Shown in pieces: positions 8,271 to 16,114 of a stretch of DNA of 64,000 nucleotides. Location of the stretch: contig NZ_CP152375.1 of NCBI RefSeq assembly GCF_051132615.1, forward strand, positions 2,728,001-2,792,000, in the 5' to 3' direction. The notes below the pieces were generated by a model. It made no database searches, had not been told where the DNA came from, and saw only the letters and a list, made by a program, of their open reading frames with translations. Within the stretch, counting starts at the first letter, position 1. Every line of letters starts with the position of its first letter. The stretch is from G051132615 sp051132615. GTDB taxonomy: Bacteria; Pseudomonadota; Gammaproteobacteria; Burkholderiales; Neisseriaceae. The translations under genes and the position numbers were made by a program.

Positions 8271-9404
8271 ATGAAATCGTTACGTTTTACGCTTATTACA
8301 TTAGCTGTAATCAGTATTGCTGCTTGTTCAAGTAGTAAAAAAGATCCAAAATTAGATTACCAAACAGTAGGGGCTGGGCAAGAAGTTCGTTTGGATATGC
8401 CTCCTGATTTAACAACCCCTAAGGGACAAACTCGTTATACCATTCCCGCTGGAAGTGGCACAGCTTCTGCCAATAGCACACAGACTCAACCAAGTGTGAC
8501 TTATAACAATGGCGTTTTAGCTCCTGTTAAAGATATGCATATTGAGCGTGATGGTAGTCAACGTTGGTTGGTTATTGAAAACAAACAACCTGCAGAAATT
8601 TGGCCTATTTTGAAAGTGTTTTGGCAGGAAATGGGGTTTGTCATTAAAAATGAAGAACCTGAAATTGGTTTAATGGAGACAGAGTGGGCTGAAAATCGGG
8701 CAAAATTACCAAACGACGGTTTTCGTAATTTATTGGAAAAAGTAGGGATTGGTTCTGTTTATTCGACATCTGAGCGTGATAAATTTTTTGTTCGCTTAGA
8801 AAAAACAGAAAATGGAACGGATGTATTCTTTTCTCATAAAGGTTTGTATGAAATTTATACCTCTGAGAGAAAAGATACTACTGCATGGCAACCTCGCCCG
8901 AGTGACCCAGAGTTAGAAGCTTCATTTCTAGGTCGCTTTATGGTTCGTTTAGGTGCAGATGAGCAGGTTACACAACAACAGTTGGCCAATAATGAAACAC
9001 CGACTGGTGCTCGAGCAAGGGTTAGTGACAATACCTTAATCGTTAATGATCAGTTTGATCGTGCGTGGAGAAGGGTTGGTTTGGCTTTGGATCGTGTTGG
9101 GTTAACTGTAACTGATAGAAATAGAGCAGAAGGTATTTATTATGTACGTCCTGCATTAAATGAGGTTGAAACCCAATATGATAAAGACCCCGGTTTCTTT
9201 AAACGTTTATTTGGTGGGAAAAAGAAAAAAGTATCTGAACCTAAAAACAGCATCATGTTAACCAATAAAGAAGAGTTGCGTGTTCAGGTTGTACAAAGTA
9301 CAAATGGCACAACAGTGGTTACTTTATTAGATGATGCTGGTCAGAAAATGACATCTACTGAAGCGAGAACCGCATTAAGTCGTTTACAAACAGAGTTACA
9401 GTAA
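8271..9404 (+). CDS. bamC: Outer-membrane assembly lipoprotein BamC
   Basis: Lipoprotein subunit of the BAM complex that inserts beta-barrel proteins into the outer membrane. The signal peptide ends in a lipobox with Cys19 (ISIAAC). The early segment DYQTVGAGQEVRLDMPPDL is the conserved BamD-binding unstructured N-terminus. Two helix-grip domains follow (about 90-210 and 250-377), with the STSERDKFFVRLE stretch typical of betaproteobacterial BamC. Downstream lies an unusually strong hairpin. Confidence 0.93.
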   Translation: MKSLRFTLITLAVISIAACSSSKKDPKLDYQTVGAGQEVRLDMPPDLTTPKGQTRYTIPAGSGTASANSTQTQPSVTYNNGVLAPVKDMHIERDGSQRWLVIENKQPAEIWPILKVFWQEMGFVIKNEEPEIGLMETEWAENRAKLPNDGFRNLLEKVGIGSVYSTSERDKFFVRLEKTENGTDVFFSHKGLYEIYTSERKDTTAWQPRPSDPELEASFLGRFMVRLGADEQVTQQQLANNETPTGARARVSDNTLIVNDQFDRAWRRVGLALDRVGLTVTDRNRAEGIYYVRPALNEVETQYDKDPGFFKRLFGGKKKKVSEPKNSIMLTNKEELRVQVVQSTNGTTVVTLLDDAGQKMTSTEARTALSRLQTELQ

Positions 9405-9414
9405 GAGGTAAGAG

Positions 9415-9447
9415 AAAATCTCCTTTAATGTTTTTAAAGGAGATTTT
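9415..9447 (+). terminator. 14-bp hairpin that is both a terminator-like stem and a sequestered Shine-Dalgarno
   Basis: Positions 9415-9428 pair with 9434-9447 over 14 bp with a 5-nt loop, ending in a T run. The 3' arm contains AAAGGAG (9436-9442), which is the Shine-Dalgarno of the small gene starting at 9450. It can act as the bamC terminator, and in any RNA that reads through it would hide the ribosome site. Confidence 0.8.
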
Positions 9448-9449
9448 TA

Positions 9450-9674
9450 ATGAATATCATGCATAAAAGTTATTTGTTTCTTATTTTCTTTACAGTATTT
9501 TTTATTTTACTTATAGGTTTTGGCGCCTATTTTTTAAAAACACAAATTGTATTAAGTATCATTTGCTTTTTTATGGCTTTTATCTGTGTGGTAGGGCAAA
9601 TGATGACGATTGCCTTGATGCATAAAAGATCACAGCAAAATATAGAAAAGAATAATCCTTTTAATGAAAAGTGA
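9450..9674 (+). CDS. Small two-helix membrane protein, hypothetical
   Basis: 74-aa protein made almost wholly of two hydrophobic segments (about residues 7-28 and 32-55) and a polar basic tail. It has a perfect Shine-Dalgarno 7 nt before the ATG, but this lies inside a 14-bp RNA stem. It joins rdgB through a TGA/GTG overlap. I recognise no family. It could be a real small protein, or a leader whose translation controls access to rdgB. Confidence 0.6.
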   Translation: MNIMHKSYLFLIFFTVFFILLIGFGAYFLKTQIVLSIICFFMAFICVVGQMMTIALMHKRSQQNIEKNNPFNEK

Positions 9675-10366
9675 GTATATTTAACCTTATGTCAAGTCAC
9701 GCTCCTATTTTTGATAAATTGGTTCTGGCCAGTAATAATGCTGGTAAATTACGGGAAATTCAGGCTTTTTTTGAGCCATATAGAATAGAGGTTATTCCAC
9801 AAGGGCAATTAAATGTGCCTGAGTGTCCAGAGCCTCATTTTACTTTTTTAGAAAATGCCTTAGCAAAAGCAAGGCATGCCAGTGAATATACAGGGTTACC
9901 TGCATTAGCAGATGATTCAGGTATTTGTGCGACGGCTTTAAATGGTGCGCCAGGTGTGCTGTCTGCCCGCTTTGCTGGGGAAGAAAAGTCAGATCAGGCA
10001 AATAACCAGAAGTTGGTTCAGGTTTTGGCTGAGCATGAGAATAAGGAAGTTTGGTATGTCTGTTCTTTAGTTTTGGTTCGTAACCCAATGGATCCTCAAC
10101 CCATTATTGCTGATGGTGTTTGGCAAGGAGAATTTATTGATCAGCCAAAGGGAGACGGAGGATTTGGGTATGACCCACATTTTTTCTTAACAGAATATCG
10201 TCAAACTGTCTCAGAGCTCTCTGCGACAATTAAAAATAGATTAAGCCATAGAGGGCAAGCTTTAACCATGCTTATGGATAAAATGGACGTTTTATACGAA
10301 CGTGCTGGCTTAGCTGTCCCAGAAGATTCTTTTCATGTTACCTGTCCAACCGATATCCGTTTATAA
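9671..10366 (+). CDS. rdgB: dITP/XTP pyrophosphatase RdgB (HAM1 family)
   Basis: Hydrolyses non-canonical purine nucleoside triphosphates (dITP, XTP) to keep them out of DNA. The conserved LVLASNNAGKLREIQ N-terminus binds the triphosphate; LADDSGI and the GDGGFGYDPHFF segment are signatures of the family. Start may be GTG 9671 (overlapping the upstream stop) or ATG 9689, which gives an N-terminus of more normal length. The 3' end overlaps hemW by 32 bp. Confidence 0.93.
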   Translation: MSIFNLMSSHAPIFDKLVLASNNAGKLREIQAFFEPYRIEVIPQGQLNVPECPEPHFTFLENALAKARHASEYTGLPALADDSGICATALNGAPGVLSARFAGEEKSDQANNQKLVQVLAEHENKEVWYVCSLVLVRNPMDPQPIIADGVWQGEFIDQPKGDGGFGYDPHFFLTEYRQTVSELSATIKNRLSHRGQALTMLMDKMDVLYERAGLAVPEDSFHVTCPTDIRL

Positions 10367-11537
10367 AGCTTCTGGTCATGAGCAAATATTGGCGGCTTTG
10401 CCGCCATTATCTTTGTATGTTCATTTTCCATGGTGTATTCAAAAATGCCCTTATTGTGACTTCAACTCTCATGTATTAAAAAAAGACACCTTTGATGAAA
10501 AAAGCTATATAGATTATTTATTATTTGATTTAGAAAGTGAGCTGCCTTTTGTTTGGGGGCGCTCTGTTCATACAGTATTTTTGGGAGGAGGAACGCCTAG
10601 CTTATTTTCTGCAGATGCAATCAATACGTTGTTAAATGGTATTCGTTCACGTATTAAATTATTACCTGGGGCAGAAATAACCATGGAAGCTAATCCAGGT
10701 ACTTTTGAACAAGATAAATTTGTAGGATTTAAAGAGGCGGGAGTCAATAGGTTATCAATTGGTGTGCAGAGTTTTCATGATGAGCAATTACAGTATTTAG
10801 GTCGTATACATAATGTCAAGGAAGCTAAAAAAGCGGTAACATTGGCAATAGATATATTTGAAAAAGTTAATATTGATTTAATGTATGCGTTACCCAAACA
10901 AACCGTTGTCCAAGCTCAGTATGATGTCCAAACAGCAATTGGTTTAGGCGTGAAACATATCAGCGCTTATCATTTAACCATTGAACCGAATACGCCTTTT
11001 GCACAATTTCCACCTAAAGATTTACCAGAAGATGATTTATCCTTAGATATAGAAGATATTGTTCACAATGAGTTAGGTAAAGCTGATTTTGAACATTATG
11101 AAGTATCGGCCTTCTCAAAAGAGCAAAACTATTGCCAACATAATATAAATTATTGGCAATTTGGTGATTATATTGGCATAGGGGCAGGTGCACATGGTAA
11201 GATCAGTTATCCAACGCATATTGAGCGTACTGTCCGATATAAACATCCAAAAGAGTATATTCAGAGTGTGCAAGCAGGTTTATCAAATAAACAAAGAAAA
11301 ATGATTCAATATGATGATTTGGCTTTTGAATTTATGCTCAATGTGCTGCGTTTGAGTCAAGGAGTGCCTAAATCATTATTTCAGGAGCGAACAGGCTTAA
11401 GTTTAGTGGCCATTTTACCTCAATTACAAAAAGCACAAACATTACAATTAATCGAAGCTTCGCCTGATTTATTGAAGCCTACAAAATTAGGGAAGCAATT
11501 TTTAAATGACCTTTTAGGTCTGTTTTTAAAGGAGTAA
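10335..11537 (+). CDS. hemW: Radical-SAM heme chaperone HemW
   Basis: Radical-SAM protein of the HemN superfamily that delivers heme to respiratory enzymes rather than oxidising coproporphyrinogen. 400 aa. YVHFPWCIQKCPYCDFNSH holds the CxxxCxxC cluster motif; GGGTPS and EANPG follow. It lacks the additional Cys just after the CxxxCxxC motif seen in HemN at the other end of the window, and its length and C-terminal HemW domain agree with HemW. The rdgB-hemW-ridA order with overlaps or 3-bp gaps indicates an operon. Confidence 0.93.
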   Translation: MLPVQPISVYKASGHEQILAALPPLSLYVHFPWCIQKCPYCDFNSHVLKKDTFDEKSYIDYLLFDLESELPFVWGRSVHTVFLGGGTPSLFSADAINTLLNGIRSRIKLLPGAEITMEANPGTFEQDKFVGFKEAGVNRLSIGVQSFHDEQLQYLGRIHNVKEAKKAVTLAIDIFEKVNIDLMYALPKQTVVQAQYDVQTAIGLGVKHISAYHLTIEPNTPFAQFPPKDLPEDDLSLDIEDIVHNELGKADFEHYEVSAFSKEQNYCQHNINYWQFGDYIGIGAGAHGKISYPTHIERTVRYKHPKEYIQSVQAGLSNKQRKMIQYDDLAFEFMLNVLRLSQGVPKSLFQERTGLSLVAILPQLQKAQTLQLIEASPDLLKPTKLGKQFLNDLLGLFLKE

Positions 11538-11540
11538 TAG

Positions 11541-11921
11541 ATGTCAAAACAAATCATACATACAGACAAAGCCCCTGCTGCTATTGGTGCATATTCACAA
11601 GCTGTTAAAGCGGGTAATACTGTTTATGTCTCAGGCCAAATTCCTTTAAACCCAGAAACAATGGAAATTGTTTCTGGTGATTTTGCACAGCAAACACAAC
11701 AGGTTTTTAAAAATTTACAAGCGGTTTTACAAGCGGCAGGTGGAGATTTTGATAAAGTAGTTAAGGTAAATGCTTTTTTAACAGATTTAAGCCATTTTGC
11801 GACGTTTAATGAAGTGATGAGTCAATATTTTTCTTTACCCTATCCAGCACGAGCTGCGATTGGGGTTGCTAGTCTACCAAAAGGTGCTTTAGTTGAAGTA
11901 GAGGCTATAATGGTTTTATAA
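11541..11921 (+). CDS. ridA: 2-iminobutanoate/2-iminopropanoate deaminase RidA
   Basis: Removes reactive enamine/imine intermediates produced by PLP enzymes. 126 aa, one RidA/YjgF domain: APAAIGAYSQAVKAGNTVYVSGQIPL at the start, and the R-containing YPARAAIGVASLPKGALVEVEAIM segment with the catalytic Arg at the end. Shine-Dalgarno AAGGAG sits in the end of hemW, 3 bp before the start. Followed by a terminator. Confidence 0.95.
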   Translation: MSKQIIHTDKAPAAIGAYSQAVKAGNTVYVSGQIPLNPETMEIVSGDFAQQTQQVFKNLQAVLQAAGGDFDKVVKVNAFLTDLSHFATFNEVMSQYFSLPYPARAAIGVASLPKGALVEVEAIMVL

Positions 11922-11939
11922 GTTTGTTGTATTTTTTAG

Positions 11940-11977
11940 AAAGCATAATCCAGATATCATTTGGATTATGCTTTTTT
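11940..11977 (+). terminator. Rho-independent terminator of the rdgB-hemW-ridA operon
   Basis: 13-bp stem (11940-11952 with 11962-11974) and a 9-nt loop, ending in a run of seven T. Confidence 0.9.
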
Positions 11978-12092
11978 TATGCCTTATGTCGTAAAAATGT
12001 TTACAATAGGCACACAGTTTTGATCAACATAAATTAAATTTATCTGCATGTCATTATTAAATGATCCGATATATTAAAGAGGCTAAAAATAA

Positions 12093-12665
12093 ATGAATTC
12101 TTTAAATAAAAATTTTTTAGGGCTAATAGTCACTTGTCTTTTTTTTGTAAGCGCTTGTGATCAAAAAGAGACTCCTAAACAAGAAAATCAGGTTAGTTCT
12201 TCTACTGTAATTGGTGATCAAGGTAATGTTGTTGTTTCAGAGCCTACAGGGGTGGAGCAACAACAGAACACAATTGGTTCTAAGCAACCAGCTAATTTAT
12301 CTTCAGCATTGCAACAATTGCAATTAGAAGTAGACAAAATTAAGGCTGAAAATAAATTTCCTCTAAAGTTAGCTAATGATTTAAGTTTGGATAGTGTTGA
12401 TTTTTATGTTTCACAAACACCAATTATTAAATATGAATATACTTATTTAAATGTTTTGTCTTCTAATGTACAAAATATTGAAAAAGTGAAAGCACAAAAA
12501 ATAGATATAGCCAGGCAATTATTAAAAAATATGTGTGCAAACCCTCAGTCAGATATATTGAAAAAAGAAGGTGTTTTATTAGAGTATCGATATAAAACCA
12601 AAGATCAAAAAGAGCTTATCCACTTTCTTTTAGATTTAAATAAGAGTTGTCCAAAAGGGAAATAA
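12093..12665 (+). CDS. Putative lipoprotein, unknown function
   Basis: 190 aa with a lipoprotein signal: basic start, hydrophobic core and VSAC with Cys22 as the lipidation site. A Gln/Glu/Ser-rich linker of about 50 residues precedes a charged alpha/beta domain (about 75-190) with two Cys (in KNMCANP and KSCPKG) that could form a disulphide in the periplasm. No known family recognised. Monocistronic between terminators. Confidence 0.75.
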   Translation: MNSLNKNFLGLIVTCLFFVSACDQKETPKQENQVSSSTVIGDQGNVVVSEPTGVEQQQNTIGSKQPANLSSALQQLQLEVDKIKAENKFPLKLANDLSLDSVDFYVSQTPIIKYEYTYLNVLSSNVQNIEKVKAQKIDIARQLLKNMCANPQSDILKKEGVLLEYRYKTKDQKELIHFLLDLNKSCPKGK

Positions 12666-12736
12666 AATATTTTTGAGTAAAAATAATAAATTGATTAGTT
12701 TTTTTTATCTGTTTTTATGTTATTGGTAAAATTTTC

Positions 12737-12764
12737 TTGATAAAAAGAAAGGTTTTGTTATACT
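12737..12764 (+). promoter_or_regulatory. Putative sigma-70 promoter of the YidB-like gene
   Basis: TTGATA (12737-12742) and TATACT (12759-12764) with a 16-bp spacer, 59 bp before the start codon at 12823. Sequence match only. Confidence 0.5.
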
Positions 12765-12822
12765 AAAAAGCAAGCAGTACAATACAATAAACACACAAAT
12801 TATCAAGAAAAGGCGGTGAATA

Positions 12823-13215
12823 ATGGGACTACTTGATCAGCTTGGCTCTCTTTTAGGAAAAGACCAAGGCAATTTTACTCAAATTTTACAATGGGCGGAG
12901 CAACAAGGTGGTTTGACTGGCCTTTTAGAAAAATTTCGTCAAGGCGGCTTAGAAAATATTGTTCAGTCTTGGATTGGCAATGGCACAAATTTACCTATCT
13001 CTGCTGAGCAAATTCAACAGGTTCTTGGTACAGATGCGATTCAAAATCTAGCTTCAAAAATAGGGGTTAATCCTACTGAAGCATCTGAAACATTATCAAA
13101 ATACTTACCTGATATTGTTCATCAGCTCACACCGGATGGTAATGAGTCAACTTTATCAGAAGCAAAAAATTTATTGGCCAGTGGTTTGGATTTTTTGAAA
13201 AACAAAATAGGGTAA
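12823..13215 (+). CDS. YidB-like DUF937 family protein
   Basis: 130-aa protein of the YidB/DUF937 type: MGLLDQLGSLLG start, a Gly-rich middle (QGGLENIVQSWIGNG), PISAEQIQQVLG and a SKYLPDIVHQLTPDG end. The family is widespread, cytoplasmic and without a settled function. Strong Shine-Dalgarno (AAGGCGG). Transcribed alone, with its own promoter and terminator. Confidence 0.88.
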   Translation: MGLLDQLGSLLGKDQGNFTQILQWAEQQGGLTGLLEKFRQGGLENIVQSWIGNGTNLPISAEQIQQVLGTDAIQNLASKIGVNPTEASETLSKYLPDIVHQLTPDGNESTLSEAKNLLASGLDFLKNKIG

Positions 13216-13231
13216 GTATGACTTTATAATT

Positions 13232-13260
13232 AAAAAAGCTGCTGTTTTAGCAGCTTTTTT
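13232..13260 (+). terminator. Rho-independent terminator of the YidB-like gene
   Basis: 12-bp stem (13232-13243 with 13249-13260) with A run on the 5' side and T run on the 3' side, so it can work in both directions. Confidence 0.9.
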
Positions 13261-13411
13261 GTCTTTAATTAACTTTGAATAGTGACAATTTGATGCATAA
13301 ATTGTTTATCTTGGGCAATATAAAGATTGTTTGAGCGGCATCATGTCTAGATAAATAAGCGTTTTTTGTTAAGTCGGTTCAGAGAGTATTGAATACTGAT
13401 ATGTAGGCTTC

Positions 13412-13688
13412 CTATTGTTTAAGCCACAAGGGCGAACAATCTTGGGGTTTTTTCCATTTGTTTTTATAAAAGCCACAAAAAACACAATGGTTGATACAAA
13501 ATGGGATATTAATATAGACCAATGATTGATGGGGTAAAGGTGTATCCAATATATCAGCCCATATGCTTTGCCATTGTTCGGCAGCAATAAATGTATTTCT
13601 CCATATAGGTATTAATCGATTGCCTTTGGGTAAAAACATCAGTTACAACATCATTTGGCAGAATAAGATTAATCGCTGAAAAGGGCAC
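13412..13688 (-). pseudogene. Remnant of a HutW/ChuW-type heme-utilisation radical-SAM gene
   Basis: The minus strand encodes an N-terminal fragment with AAEQWQSIWADIL and YINIPFCINHCVFCGFYKN, the start and CxxxCxxC cluster of the anaerobic heme-degrading radical-SAM methyltransferases ChuW/HutW. It stops shortly after the cluster, while those enzymes run to about 450 aa. Upstream, the expected N-terminal residues (NDVVTDVFTQR) are in another frame, so at least one frameshift has occurred. The remaining part up to about 13260 and the flanks to 13850 contain nothing else I recognise. HemN/HemW paralogues are the alternative parent, but the GFY after the cysteines favours HutW. Confidence 0.7.
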
Positions 13689-13851
13689 GAATATATCTTT
13701 TGAAATAATTCTTTTTATTATTATGGAAAAAATATTATTTTTATATATATGATAATTATTTTTGTTTGATGAAAAAAAAATTTAGAACACAAATAGGTGA
13801 TTGCATAAGTTTTTTTGAAGGAAGAAATTTTTATTGTTTGAAGTGGGTAAG

Positions 13852-13875
13852 AAAGCATTCGAAAAGGAATGCTTT
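13852..13875 (-). terminator. Terminator-like hairpin after acuI
   Basis: 9-bp stem (13852-13860 with 13867-13875) and a 6-nt loop. The T tract is better on the plus strand, where no gene needs it; on the minus strand it follows acuI by 22 bp with a weak TTTCTT tail. Confidence 0.6.
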
Positions 13876-13896
13876 TTTACAATAAGTTTTTATTGT

Positions 13897-14892
13897 TTAT
13901 TGGTTGACATCAACAACAAAACGACCTTTAACTTGACCTGCCATAATATTTTTGGCCTTATCAAAAGATTGAGATAGGGTAATGGTTTGTGCAATATCAT
14001 CTAATAAAGTTAAATCCAAATGTTCAGCTAAAAATGCCCATGCTTGTAGACGAGCTTGTTTTGGTGCCATGACACTGTCTATACCTGCTAAGGTGATGCC
14101 TCTTAGAATAAAAGGTGCCACATTGGCAGGAAAATCTAAGCCTTGTGCCAAACCGCATGCAGTTACGATACCCCCATAATAGGTTTGAGCACAGATATTG
14201 GCTAAAGTATGTGAACCACTGACATCAACGGCAGCCACCCATTGTTCTTTTTGTAGCGCTTTACCTGCTTGACTGAATGCTTGTCTATCAATAATGGTTG
14301 TGGCACCTAGCCGTTCTAAATAGGCTTTTTCTTGAGCTTTACCTGTGGTTGCAGTAATGTGGTAGCCATTTTTTGCCAATAGTGCAATGGCAATAGAACC
14401 TACACCACCTGTTGCGCCTGTGACTAATATAGAGCCATCGTTTGGTTTTACCCCGTGTTGCATGATTTTTAAGACACATAATGCAGCAGTATAACCTGCT
14501 GTACCTAAAGCTATTGCTTGCCAAACAGAAATTGGAGCAGGTAAGGGGATCAACCATTCTGATTTTAAGTATGCATATTGAGCCAAACACCCCCAATGAG
14601 TTTCACCAACCCCCCAACCATTTAATACCACTTTTTGGCCAATTTGAAACTGGTTATTTTTGCTTTCAACCACTGTTCCGACACCGTCTATTCCTGGAAT
14701 CATCGGCCATTTTCGAACAACTGGGTTGCTATTGGTTAAGGCTAAGGCGTCTTTGTAATTAAGTGTGGAGTAATCAATTTTTATGAGCGTATCAGCATCT
14801 TGTTGCATCAATTCTTGCTGAGAAACTTGAGCGATACTTGCATTAAAAGGAAGGGTTTCACTTTTATTTAATATAATTGCATTAAAATTCAT
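13897..14892 (-). CDS. acuI: Acryloyl-CoA reductase / YhdH-type zinc-free MDR oxidoreductase
   Basis: Medium-chain dehydrogenase of the AcuI/YhdH group that uses NADPH to reduce acryloyl-CoA or related enones. 331 aa from ATG 14892; the open frame continues upstream but only into non-homologous sequence. Signals: DYSTLNYKDALALT, IPGIDGVGTV, and the NADP loop VTGATGGVGSIAI. The zinc-binding Cys of true alcohol dehydrogenases is absent, as in this group. It lies 4 bp after a flavin reductase-like gene, so the two are co-transcribed. Confidence 0.88.
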   Translation of the reverse strand: MNFNAIILNKSETLPFNASIAQVSQQELMQQDADTLIKIDYSTLNYKDALALTNSNPVVRKWPMIPGIDGVGTVVESKNNQFQIGQKVVLNGWGVGETHWGCLAQYAYLKSEWLIPLPAPISVWQAIALGTAGYTAALCVLKIMQHGVKPNDGSILVTGATGGVGSIAIALLAKNGYHITATTGKAQEKAYLERLGATTIIDRQAFSQAGKALQKEQWVAAVDVSGSHTLANICAQTYYGGIVTACGLAQGLDFPANVAPFILRGITLAGIDSVMAPKQARLQAWAFLAEHLDLTLLDDIAQTITLSQSFDKAKNIMAGQVKGRFVVDVNQ

Positions 14893-14896
14893 TGTA

Positions 14897-15475
14897 TTAA
14901 TCCTTAGGTAAAATATCTTCTGCTTGAAATGATTCACCAATGGCAAAAAAAGTACCACCCGCTTGATAGTGGATGGATTTGTCAGTATCTCTTTGTATAT
15001 GCCAACGATTTTGATCAAATACGTTTGAGTTTGCCCAAGCAGCAGTGACATGTGCAATAAAAAGATCATGTTTTTGCTGATTTTCGTGTTCAAAAATAAC
15101 CTGGCATTCTAAAACAGCAAGACAATCATTAATAATCGGTGCTTGAATGGTTTGCGCTGGTTGTATGCTTAAATTAAGTAAACTGAATTTATCAATATTT
15201 TTACCACAATGACTCCCCGCAGAGAGGGTTTGGTTGGCCAGTTTTTTTGATGGAACATGTAAAGCAAATTGGCCTGATTGTTCAATCAGCTCTCTACTGT
15301 ATGCCGATTTATCGATCACAACAGCTATTTTAGGAGGAAAAAAATCAATAGGCATCGCCCAAGCTGCACTCATTACATTTTGTTTGCCTTTATCTGCACT
15401 GGTAATTAACACCGTTGGGCCATGATTCAGAAGTAAATATGATTTTTCTAAGGGAACAGCTTGATAGTGGCGCAT
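14897..15475 (-). CDS. Flavin reductase-like (FMN-binding split barrel) protein
   Basis: 192-aa protein of the DIM6/NTAB flavin reductase family. NHGPTVLITSADKGKQNVMSAAWAMPIDFFPP at the start is the typical FMN-binding strand set, and the C-terminal YQAGGTFFAIGE closes the domain. Likely binds FMN and reduces flavin with NAD(P)H, or acts as a small flavoenzyme; no substrate can be read. It heads a two-gene operon with acuI. Confidence 0.82.
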   Translation of the reverse strand: MRHYQAVPLEKSYLLLNHGPTVLITSADKGKQNVMSAAWAMPIDFFPPKIAVVIDKSAYSRELIEQSGQFALHVPSKKLANQTLSAGSHCGKNIDKFSLLNLSIQPAQTIQAPIINDCLAVLECQVIFEHENQQKHDLFIAHVTAAWANSNVFDQNRWHIQRDTDKSIHYQAGGTFFAIGESFQAEDILPKD

Positions 15476-16114
15476 GATTTTTTCCTTGTTGTTAGGAATG
15501 ATTATATACAGTAATTTTAGGAAAATCTAAGTAATATATTATTTTTAATAAAATGATTGTTATATAAAATCAATACATCCTGGGTGTTTAGAGGAGTTTA
15601 TTTCTATCGTATTTTTAGATAATAATTTCATCATACATTAATTGATTTATCTAGATATGATTGGTCATTATTTATTAATAATATTTAAATATAATATTTA
15701 TTTTTGGTTCTGGTTGGAAAAATAAGATCATTATATTTTTTAATATTTTTAAATAAAATAAATATTTATCTGGTTTTATCTCATGGGTGTTGTCTTTTGG
15801 TGAATTTTTAATAGTTTTTTTATATTGATTGTTTATTATTTTTTTTGTCGTTTTTTAAGTGTTTGTATTTTATTGATAAAAATTTATATGGTTATTTGTT
15901 ATATATAATTTGAATTTTATTTTTAAATTATAGGTTCAAAAGTATTTTTTTATTTCATAAAAATATCTTCAATATATAGAAAATATTGTTTTTAAAGGAT
16001 TATTATTTTTTAATTTTATATGATTTGTATGTAAACAAAATAATTAAACTTTATAATATTATCAAAGTGTTTATTAGGTGTTCATTTAGGTGATGCACCA
16101 TTGAGGATCGTATT
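15476..16114. other. Extremely AT-rich non-coding region before the autotransporter
   Basis: About 640 bp of T- and A-runs without an open frame of note, tRNA or terminator that I can see. Composition is well below the rest of the window. It probably contains the promoter of the autotransporter at 16115 and would be a natural target for H-NS-like silencing proteins; no specific motif was found. Confidence 0.6.
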
